The position numbers were made by a program, and so were the translations under genes. A DNA stretch of 64,000 nt. Origin: Tetrahymena thermophila SB210. Its lineage: Eukaryota > Ciliophora > Oligohymenophorea > Hymenostomatida > Tetrahymenidae. Shown here one piece after another: positions 38,743 to 49,885 of the stretch. The first letter of the stretch is position 1. Every line of letters begins with the position of its first letter. A model generated the notes under the pieces. That model saw nothing but the letters and a program-made list of their open reading frames with translations, was not told the origin of the DNA and made no database searches. Location of the stretch: positions 248,001-312,000 of the forward strand of contig NW_002476270.1 of the NCBI RefSeq assembly GCF_000189635.1. The letters are read 5' to 3'.

Positions 38743-41511
38743 TCAACATTGAATAAATGTATTGTAAGATGTTTTAAATATAAATTTCTTTTTGTTTACT
38801 TCATAACATTTCAAATGAACATTTAATAATCTTAGAGTTTAGTATTTTTCGAAGCTTAACAGTTTTGTTTTAAAAAATGAATTATGTGTAATTATTTCGC
38901 ATTCACATGGTTATCCATAGTAACTAATTTCTCCTATTATACTGTTATTATTTTAAGAATAGCTCCTATAGGAAATAGATAAGTCAAAATCTAAGGTTTC
39001 TAAATAGTTTAAATTACAGAATTTAGAATAGTCTTCAATGGTTTTGCTTTAAGCGAATGCTTTTACTGCAGATTAATAAAATTATTTGCTTCGTGAAAAA
39101 TCTTACTTAGTCAAGAAGCGCTCTTAATGCATAACATTTTTATATTCAGCTTTCAATGTTATTGTATATCCGCTAAGATAATGATTTTAAATGTCATAAA
39201 AAGTACAATATGCATTTCTAACTCTAATTCTAGTCCCTTCTCTCATTTCTGAGTATGAATTAGAATCAGCAAATTAGATTATCAGCTCAGTTTAAGGTTA
39301 ATTGGAAATAGGTTAAGATTAATCATAAATGAATAAAGAATCACACACTAAGTATTTAGCATAAAAAAAGTCGTTGGAATTAGCTTTATTAATAACTGAG
39401 CTATTAACTGCTTCACAAAAATTAATAGTTTTTTTTTGCTATTTTAAGTGATATTAAACAAGCAGAGGATATTTTTTAAGTATCACTAAATCTAATGTAG
39501 AAATCTGTTCTCCCTTTGGCTTAATTGATGAGAGCGATCTTAAAAAAGGCTTATTAAAATACCCTAATTTAGTTTATTTATTTTTCTCTTTTTAAAATGA
39601 GTTAAAAGGTATTTAAATTAAATGATCGAATTCCCTTATTTCTCCGCAATCTTATTATATTTTTATTTTTTACTAAAAGAGAAATTATAAATTAGATATC
39701 CTAACTTTTGTTTGTGGTTTTATTTTTTTTCTTTAGATTAAATCTTCAAAAAGCTATTAATTAGTCATTTTCAGAGTATTTTTCTTATATCCTATATTTT
39801 TTCCTTTTTATTCATCCTAGCTGCTTAGGCTTAAGCTTTTATGGTGATAAGGTTGCTCTTTAATATTAAGAGATTTATTGATTATAAAATATAGTGAAGA
39901 CCAAGCATCAGTAAACTCTATTACATAATGTCTACTTGTTTCTAGGATTTCTCCTATAAGTAAGATTATTTGGTTGGGGTAATTATAAAACTATTTGATT
40001 TCTATTGAATTTAATTTTAAATTATCTTGAATTTAGGCATATTCCTGTTGAATTTTATTATTTGCAATTTAATCAGTTTATTTCTACTTGTTTTGAATCT
40101 CCAAAAAAGATAAATATTTCTCAAGAAAAGGTTAAAAGTTTAATTTTTTCTACATGTATATTCTTTTCTCAAGATGATAGTACAGAGACTCTATAGAAAG
40201 CTTTTGTTTAAAAGATAATCTCCAAACAAGGAATCTGTAGTAGTTACTAATATCAGTTCGTTTTACAATTTTACTCAAGTGAATTTCTTCTAGTTTTTTG
40301 AAAAATTCTTCTTCTCCAACCATACCATTTTAGCAAAAGCAGCTTAACTTGGATCTTATAGATTAAATTTTTTAATAATAGTTTTATTCTTCATCGTTTT
40401 AGTCACTCTCATAAATTAGTTTTTTTTCTGTTGTCTAACAATCAGCGATTTAGTTAACTGATTTTTATATTTTATGATATTTGCTTTTACTTTTAATGGT
40501 CTATTCATTTTAAACACTCTAAATGGAATCTTAAGACAAATTGTTTGCTAATTCAAAACAAGGTTCACACAGAAATTTATAACTTAAGCATTTTTCTATT
40601 GGAATTGCTTTTTTTATTAATGAGCTTTGTTCAAAGTTGATAGAATCTTTAGATAAAAAAGGGTTTCTTGAAAATTAGTAAGCACTAAATTGCTCTAAAG
40701 TTAATTTATTAATGTCAAAATCTTGTAAGGCTAAATTCCTTTTTAACTAATCATTATTTTTTTTATTTTTAAAAGAAAGTTCAGTATTTCCAAATTCAGG
40801 AGAATGATTCTGAGCTGTGCTAAATTTGCTACTAAATTATAACACAGTAAAATCTGTCTTTTTTGCACTACTTTTTAAAGATTTTTCAAATTTCATTTGT
40901 CCATTTTCAATATTTTGGTTAAGCTAAGCTAGATATTAAGCTGATGAAAAAAATGGATCAATGCTTCTATCTATAGTTTTTATATAATCAGTATTTTGTT
41001 AATCGCTACTCTATTCTTTTACATAATTTTAATGAAGTCTATGATCTAAATTATAAGTATTTTGATTAAGATTAATATTCCTTACAGTCAAAAAGGGATT
41101 CTATTCATCTAAATTGCATGTATTTTTATCATTCGAAATTTTTTGATGAGGATATATTGAATTATTGCTATTCAAATTCCAAGTTCGATTTTTAAAAAGT
41201 TCTTTACTTCCTTAGAAAATGTCTACCTTATTTTATTTTCCACATTTTAAAATTTGACTAAACTCATCATCTTCAGCTGTCCTTTGTAATTATATTTTAC
41301 CTATATCCTTTAGGTCTATTTATTCATACTTCTAAGGAATATCTAAATTGTTTTTTGTAACAAGATTAAGTGTAGAGTTTGTTTACTAGATAATCCCACA
41401 AGAGCCTCCATTTTAATTTTAAGCATCCATTTTAGAGGACAAATTATTAGTTTGCTACCATATAGACTTGTTTGCTTTAGGTTTATCCATGTTTTTGTTG
41501 GAATTGAACAT
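38743..41511 (-). CDS. BRCA2-like recombination mediator, 922 aa, intronless
   Basis: Single exon from Met 41511 (a second Met in frame at 41490) to TGA 38743-38745. The C-terminal half follows the BRCA2 DNA-binding domain: a helical part with DISNYYRFLVWRLSFKQ (about residue 425; human VYNHYRWIIWKLA); OB1 start LLIGEILET, then HYVIEFTDAWSSLYFI (human AIIELTDGWYAVK, about residue 535); KPQTKVRISNLQF (human VGQKIILHGAEL); then TKLGYFNKPFLRSLSSI (human TKLGFFPDPRPFPLPLSSL, about residue 647) and LDLVILKKYPLLVQY (human VDVIIQRAYPIQW). OB2 follows (ELIIQF, MREGTRIRVRNAY). The N-terminal half is low-complexity with two possible BRC-type FxxA sites, FFSSA near residue 186 and FSTA near residue 228. 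BRCA2 loads Rad51 onto single-stranded DNA during recombination. The human comparison is from memory, but four matches in the right order make the family call strong. Divergent with the gene at 42439. Confidence 0.85.
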
Positions 41512-42438
41512 ATTATTTTTAGCTTACTTCGATTTTTAAAATATTTAATTTTATCTGATATATATAAGAATTAAAAAATAGATTTGACAATTAAATGTAA
41601 TTGAATTCTAAATTTTTTAGACTAAAAGTAAGTAGAATATATAAATAATAAACAAAATAAAAATAAATAATTATTCATAAAATTTAAAGTAGCTTTTTAT
41701 TTCTTTTTACAAATATTTTATTAGTAAAATGTTGCATACCTTAGATTAAAATTTGCTATGGGAGCTAGATTCATGAAATTTAATAAACCGCATCCACGAA
41801 TTTACTTACAATTAAAAATTTGTAAGCTAAATAATAATTGAACAAAAAAAATTAATATCTAACGTGTATTAATAATTTGAGTATTTGTGAGTGAAGGAGA
41901 GAAGTATTGATGAATTCAATAAAAAAGATATAATCAAAAAATAACAAAGAAGGTTTCTGATCTTGGTACTGATAAGAAGGATAATGATTTAGCTTGAATC
42001 AAAATTTTATTTGGATATAACAAAAATTAGATAACTAATTAATTAAAGGTGGGGAAATAGAAAAAATAGAAAATAAATAAGAGTAGTCTATAAAAAGTTG
42101 GATCCTACAACTTTTGCAAACAAACAAGATTATTGATCAGAAATAAATTAAAAAGGATATTACAATATTTGAATGTTAAATAGCTAAGAAAATTAACAAA
42201 AGATTAATAAATTTCATTAATTATGGAAGATATCATTTACTAATTGAATTAAGTAATTAAATAATTATAAAGTTTACAAGATCTTTAGATTAAATCTTAT
42301 TCATAAAAACGTACTTTAAATACCTTAAGATTAGGTTGATGATATAATTAATTGATTATAAAAATTATTAAAGCAATTAATATCTTTCTAGCAATAAAAA
42401 GACAAACAAACAAGCAAGCATAATAAAAAAGCAAACAG
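41512..42438. promoter_or_regulatory. Divergent spacer, BRCA2-like gene to 2,294-aa gene
   Basis: About 930 bases between two start codons facing away from each other, so both promoters should lie here. AT-rich throughout, with slightly more G near 41880-41960. No tRNA-like B-box, gene or known site seen. Confidence 0.45.
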
Positions 42439-45400
42439 ATGTCAATTAAAGAAGAACTCTACGAACAGTACTTGTTAAGTGAGTCAAAAGCTGATTTCAT
42501 AAGCAATCTTATTCCTGATTCATATGAACACCTATACTTCTAAGTCTTACATTCTTTGAATACTAAGTCTACTTTAACAGAAGAAGATGTCAAGATCTTG
42601 ACAAAACTTAGAACAAACTATGCTCAAGGTAAGCATGAAAACTATTCTCTTCATAATTTAGACTTCTTAAATCTCCTAAGAGTCCTTGACTCTTAAAAGA
42701 GTACCACAGCTTAGAGAGAATAAGCCCTCAAGGATCTCAAAAACTACTTTAATATCAAATTTAGTGCTATCAAGCCTAATTCAGTATAAGGAAATGAAAT
42801 CCACTAATCAGATATATTGTTAGGAACTTAACTTGAAACTTCTCTTGATCAAAAACTAATCAGCTTCCAAAATTATTTGAATTAAGCCTACACCAGTCAG
42901 CACATTCTAAGTAACATTGTCCCTTAAGCTCTCTACAAACTAGATGTGGAAAGACTGCTTACAGAAGCTAAAAATGAAAAGAATTATGCATAAATACTTG
43001 AAGCTTTTGTTTCTAATGTCCCTTGTCTCCATCAAGTTAAAGATGTCCCCAAAATATACAAGGCTATTTATGATGACTACTAAAAGAGAAAGCTCGTATT
43101 TGACTTTCAGTAAGCTGGCTATGACAGATTGAGTTTATCATAACTCAAAGAATTTGGTACTTTAATGAAAGACGTAGTTTTCGAAACATTTGAATATCAA
43201 CTTGCCTTAATGAAGAAACTTTTCTTTAGAGTACTTGATTATATTCATTAAAAATTTTATAATTTTTTAAATAAATTAATTAAATTCTACATTTACTTTG
43301 CTTATCTTCTATTCAGATAAATAGATATTCATTTTAAAAATTTTATTAGTGAAATTGATTAATTTATTTATTTAGATTATATCTTAGAGATGATATTTGA
43401 TTATCACAATATTAACTTTTATGATTAAATAAAATAGGATGTCAGTAAATTTTTAAATAAATAAAACCTCTCTTTAACATAAGAAGATAAATAAGAGAAG
43501 AAGAAGTAATACACACTTATCTTGACCTGGGTTAAAAGCAACTTACCTAGGAAACTCTAGTACTTGCAAAGACTTTTAGTTTAGGAGCTAGTTTTATTGA
43601 ATTTAGAATTAAAGGATTACAACTAAGAATTATTCTTAGAATTTATCACAAATCCTCCTATTATTATTAAGTAATGAATTTGAATCATAAATTTCTTATT
43701 AAATATTTTTAAATTACTTATAATAGCTAATTCACAAATACTTAAAGAGAAAGATACTAATAAAATATTGTGTAGCCAAATAGAGATTGGAGTTAAATCT
43801 TTTAATTCTCAAGTCTTAATTCTACCTAGTTATTAAGCACAGTAGAAAATTATCTCCTTTTCTTTTATAGAACTGCTGATAGTATTAAACCTTTCGACTC
43901 TATTTTAGAATAGTATTACTTAAATAAGACATTTTACAAATCTAAAATTTTAAGTGGTTAGTAAGAGTATATTACCAAATCAACTTCAGTTTACTCCTAG
44001 TCAGAAATAGAAAGCTTAGTTAACTCAAGATAGATTAATATCCTAGATAGCAACAATAGATATGTTAAGGGTAATGAATAAGTAAAATTGCAAGTTGAGG
44101 TAAAGAACATTTAAAACTTGACAGTGAACATCTTTGAAATAAAAACTGGAAATTATTATATGGAGAAGATGACTTAATTTGATAATACCATTAGCCTTGA
44201 TGGACTTATTCCTTTACATACTACAGAGTATACTTATAAAGAATCTTCTAACTAGTTGGTTTTGAGAGAATTTAACTTGGAGCCTATTTAAAAAGCTGAA
44301 AGAGGTATTTTCATCGTTGAATTCTTTGGTAACTCAATATCTTCTAGAGCTGTCTTTAAAAAAGGTATTTTGTTTTGCGAATTAAAATATTTTAATTTAA
44401 CTTTATTTATTTACTTACTTAGGACTTTTAAATATTGTGTCAATTCCTACAATTGCAGGACACTTGATCACTATTGTTGATGAGTCATAAAATATCTGCA
44501 AACCCACTTAAGAAAGTAAAACTGGTATTTTGAAGGATGGAAGATTCTTTAGCGCAGATGAAAATGGTTAGATCATAATTCCATATGAAAGCACTCAAAG
44601 AACATACTAATTAATATTAACTCATAATGACTTCTCAGAAATAGAATCCTTCGATGTATTAACTGAATATTACAATTTCGAATGTACTTATATGTATAAC
44701 TAGGAATCTTTCTTATAAGGTAATAAATCTAAAGTTATCATCCACCCTACTTTGAGTGTCAACGGCTTACCTGCTGATATGGACATAATAGAAGACTAAC
44801 TTATTAAAGTAAATATAAAAAATCATTAGGATATTCCAACAGCAATTGAGTTTAAAGATTTCAAATTTAGCAACAAAGAAGATATTTAAATAGAAATTCC
44901 TATTCAAAGCATTATCAAATCAATAGAAATAGAGTGCACAGGAGTTATAAATAAAATGGATGGAACTAAATAAAACTTAGTTAGCAATAATAAACTTACA
45001 TTCGAATTGCACCAAGTACCTCAAAACTAGATCTTTAATTTGTACTTAAAGAATACCCATTCTCATGGATATGTTGTTTATGCTCTTGACAAAACTGGAT
45101 AGCCTTTAGAAAAAGTACCTATTGAATTTTAATTGTTCCATAAAAAAATTTATCAAAACTTCACAAGCATGCTTCAAACAGATGCTGAAGGTAAAGCAAT
45201 TCTTGGTTAATTGGATAACATCAACAGCATTACTGCCCAAGTCAAAGACTTTAAAAACTTCCCTGACATCCATTAAAATTGGGTTATAATGCAAAATTAC
45301 AAGACAGAATTACCATCAAATATTACTATTACTGAAGAAGAAACTGTTGAAATTCCTATACCTAGTAATGTTTAATTGAGTCGTGAAAACATTACATTCT

Positions 45401-48400
45401 ACTCTGTGAATTAAGACATTTAGGAATTTGTATATGAAGATCTTTTTGAATAAGTTAAATAAGTAACTGGTTTCTTAAGAATATCTAACTTAAAACAAGG
45501 AGTCTACATCCTTCATATCTTGGAGCTATAATCCTACATCACTATTAATGTTTACAGAGGTAGTTATTGGACTCATAATAAGTCATTCTTAATAACTGAT
45601 AATAAATTCATCTAGGTAACTAGAATTAAATTAATTTACTATATTAACAATTTATTTCAATATAGGTTGATAGATCTAGAGAAAATTTAATCTCAATCAA
45701 AGAAACACTTCTAGTCCCTTAATCTGAAACTGAAGCAGATATTTTAGTTAACCTAAACTTACCTGAAAGTATTAGTGAAGCTTAAAGAAACAAGATTAGA
45801 GTTCATGTTTTCGCCTTTAATTACTTATCAAATGACTAAGATAACTTTGTATAAAGTTTAAGAAATAACAGAATTCACAAGCCTGAAGTTGTTATAAGCA
45901 TCCAATCATAAGCAGCAAGCTTCTTCAACAATAAAAAAATTGGTGATGAAATATGTTATGTCTACAATAGAAAAAATGAACTTAAAAGAATAGGAAACAC
46001 TCTTGAAAAACCTTAAGTTTTACTTAAGAGAACATTTAATAGAGATACATCTTTTGAAAAGGAAAACTTAGAGATAGGTTAAGATTTCTAGAATGTTTCT
46101 GAAGTTTAATAAGAATCAATCAAAAAATCAAAAAAAGATATGAGATATTATGATTGCTCTGGTAGTGAAAGGTATTGTGCTGATATTTAAGTTTGCCCTC
46201 CAGGAGCATGTCATGTTAAGGGAGAAATAGATTCCTTTTTAAATTTCTTGAAGAATGCATGCTTTGTGACTTCAAACCATTAAATCTAACAAGATGGATC
46301 AGTAATTATTCCAGGCTTTTAATGGAAGAATTACTCTAGCATTCAAGTAGTTGTAACAAGTAATAACTTAGCAATTTCTGACATTTTCCCCACTACATCA
46401 TCTGAAACTCCTACATAAGATCTTAGACACGTATCTTCTATGAAGCCAGATTAAGTAAAAATTTTTATTTCTTAATTGATAAAATTATTTCTATAGAATA
46501 TTAAACAAATCTTAATTATATAGTTTTACACTGAAAACTTTAGCTCAGGTAAATTGAATGCCAGTTAAACTTTGTCGATTTCTGCTGATAGCCAAACTGC
46601 AGTTGTTGGAAGTATTCCTGAAATTTTTGAAATCTAAAAATAATTAATGAAAACAGGAAGAAAAACTGATGAATATAACGGAAAGAGTTATAGCACTTGG
46701 TAGTTTTTGAAAGAATGGATAACTTTTACAGATAGATAGAAATTAGATAAGTATAATGAATTCGCATCTCATGAATTAAACCTTTTCCTTTACTTCAAAG
46801 ATAATAATTTCTTTAAAGTAGTGGTAGAGCCTTTCTTAAAAAATAAAATTTAAAAGTCTTTTATTGACTATTTCCTTCTTGGTAATAAAGAAGAATAGCT
46901 TAAATACTCTAATACTGAAAGGGTCAGCGAGTTAAATACCCTTGAATAAGTACTTCTTATCATCACCTTAGTGAAAAATAACTTAAAGTAAAGAGCTGAA
47001 TGTTTAGCTTCATCGATTGAAAATACATAAAAGACATAAACTAAAAACATTGATTTGTAAAAGAGATTATTCCTCACTATCATAGAATCTACAGCAAAAG
47101 ATGAAATAGTTGTTGCTCAGCAAGTATTAATGGAGTGTACAAGCTTTAAATCTATGGCGCAAAAGTCTCGTTGTTATGCAGCAGCACCTATGTAAAAAAT
47201 GTCTCTCAGATCATCAAAAATGGCAGAATAATCAGATTTGTTGGATCTTTAATGTGAAGCAGAAGAAGCTGATGACTACTTTGGCGGAGGAGGCTCAATG
47301 AAGGAGTAACTTATTGAAAAGAGGAAAGAGTTTAAGGAAGGTTATAAAAAGTTAGAAAATACTAAAGAATATATTGAAAGACAATATTATTCAGACAATA
47401 GAGTAAATAATTATCAAAATTTAGTTTAAGTAAACAAATTCTGGAGTGATTTAGCAAGATTTATCGTAAATAATAACGGGATTGAAAATTTTGTAAGTGA
47501 GAATTTTATTTATGGTTTTAATAACCATGTAGAGGCTATCAGTGTCCTATCTCTTATGGATATTGCTCATACATCTAGAGACAATTATGACCTTAATTCT
47601 CTTCCAGGAAGGAAAATTCAAATAGTTTCATAAAAGAATGTCATTTACTTCTCAAAAGAAATTGTTTAATCATCCGATATAACAAAAGTAAATTGAATTT
47701 CTTTATTTATCATTTAAAATAAAATTTCTTAAAAAATTAATTAAAAAAATTAAAAAATAGTTTTCAATTTAATTTTATAATAAAATTATTTTTTAATCTA
47801 AATCTAGGCTAATGTTAGCATAATTTAAACTTTCTTTGATCCTAATGACAGATTCACAACTCTTAAGGATGATCCTACAGTCAAAATTGAAAAAGAAGTA
47901 GAAGAATTTGTGATTAACAAGATTTATGGATGCAAGGTTATCGTCTCTAACATCTCTATAGCTAACTTGAATCTTTCAATACTTACTGAAATTCCTGAAG
48001 GAGCTATTCCAGTAAATAGCTTCGAATATACTAAAAGTATAGACATAACTGTTAACTCTTATCAGACTTACAATAACATTGAATTCTTCTTCTATTTCCC
48101 TAAGGCTGGTACTTTTAATATTTACAGAAGTAACGCCTCCAGAAATGGAATTATTATTGCTCAAGCCAATGAAATTGCTCCAATAATTGTCAAGCAATTC
48201 AATGAAATCAAAAAAATGGAAAATCTTTCTGATATCCTTAATAATGGCTCCAAAGAAGACATACTTTAGTTTGCCAAAACCCAAAACTTGCATGACACAT
48301 AAGCTTTTAACATAAACAAGATACTCTACATAATATAAAGCGACAAGGTAATTAGATATTTTATTTAACCAAAATTTAGATTTTTAAAATGTAATAAAAA

Positions 48401-49885
48401 CTTATAATAATAGCATTTCTTCTTGAGTTTCTTAGAGATTTTAAGAGAATAGGGAGTGTTTAGCAGGAATGTCTGGGAGTATAGTTTATTCCATAACTAC
48501 GAATAGGGTGTTATAGAATTACTCAACAATCAAGAATTTAGAAAGAACAGAATGATTCAAATCTACTAAAATGTCCAATCACACAATTCTGACTTACTCA
48601 GCTATGATAAATTTTAAGTTTTCGAGTATCACCCCCTCCTTACATCTCGTACTCACAGCTTTATGAATTAAAATAAGAGTAAGATCTTGAATGTATAATT
48701 CAAGTAAACATACAATGATTATGTCAACTATCTTGCTCATGTAGCTCAGCCAACTGTAAATAAAATTATTAAAAAAATTATTTTTATTTATTTATTCATG
48801 CCTTTATTAAAAATAAGAGCGCCCATTATCTTATTTTGAGCTATTACTTGATTCTTTAAGAGCGTATAGATGAAGCTTTGTAAGTATTTGGAAAGATCAA
48901 AGAGTCAGATTTAACAAATAACTCAAAGATTTAATATGACTACTTTGCTGCTTACTTAGATATTTACACAGGTGGTCCTAACTTCAAGAGAGCCAGAGAA
49001 ATCAGTTAAGCATATCTCGAATATCCTATTATTTCTTGGAGAAATCTCTTCGTAAATATTCAAAACTAGCTTACTGAGTATGATGGAGAAGTACTTGATG
49101 AGTCTGAAGTTGCAGAAAACACTGATCTTAGCAAGGTAATTTTAAACTTAAGAAAATTTTAATGAATTAATAACAATTAATTTTAAAAGAATTTAAAGAA
49201 TGCCTAAAAAGAACAGTCAATGAACTTTGAAATTCAAGAGAAGAAGTTAATAGTTTACTATTAAAATGCTGAAAGAGCTACTATTAATCTTTATTAACTT
49301 GATATTGAAGTCCTATTTTCTACTTAACCTTTCATGGAAGGAGGAAACAGAAACGAATTTACCTTCATTAAACCCAACCACACAATTAACTTGAATTTCG
49401 AAAAGTTGAGCACCCTTGAAAAGTAAGTAATTGACATTCCAGCTGAATATGCTAATAAAAATCTTTACATTCAACTTGTTTCCACATCTGGATCCTAAAT
49501 TCTTTCTTACTTCTCTTCTTCATTAAAGGTCTAAATGATTGAAAAGTATGGATAAGTAAAAATTCTTGATGAAAAAAATGCCCCCTTACAAAAAGTACTT
49601 TTTTTTAAATTTATAATAAAAAATAAGCATAATTTATTCTATAAATAGGTTTATGTTAAGTGCTTTGCTAAATATAAAGATGATTCAGTATAATTCTTCA
49701 GAGATGGTTATACCGACTTGAGAGGAAGATTTGACTATGCTTTAAGCAGTTCTAGTGATATTAATTAAGTTAAGCAATTTTCTATTTTAATTTCCAGCGA
49801 AGAGCATGGATCAATTATCAAAAAAGCCAACCCTCCCACCCAAACTGGAAGTTTTGAGACTGTAAGCTTACTCAAAAAGAGATGA
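42439..49885 (+). CDS. Large unrecognised protein, 2,294 aa, beta-sandwich plus helical-repeat type
   Basis: Ten exons join in phase: 42439-43670, 43727-44364, 44423-45615, 45666-46454, 46497-47687, 47808-48347, 48414-48755, 48818-49135, 49190-49594 and 49649-49885, totalling 6,885 bases ending in TGA. No signal peptide or membrane segment. Residues 1-400 look helical. The middle has several beta-rich units like Ig-type or macroglobulin folds (ILKDGRFFSADENGQIIIPY; GYVVYALDKTGQPLEKVPIEF with LQTDAEGKAILGQLDN; LKQGVYILHILE). A four-cysteine cluster follows near 46159-46209 (CSGSERYC, then CPPGACH). Near 48820-49080 is a TPR-like helical part (YLILQERIDEALQVFGKI, DYFAAYLDIY). The C-terminus returns to a beta unit with GYTDLRGRFDYAL and LISSEEHGSIIKKANPP. 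No thioester motif is seen, so it is not a classical alpha-2-macroglobulin. Function unknown; gene structure is firm. Confidence 0.8.

Noticed and set aside
47976-48293. Minus-strand 105-codon frame
   Set aside because: Fully antisense to an exon of the 2,294-residue protein that splices in phase on both sides.
42439-49885. Alpha-2-macroglobulin identity for the large orphan protein
   Set aside because: Some beta units resemble macroglobulin modules, but there is no signal peptide and no GCGEQ thioester, so only the general fold type is suggested.
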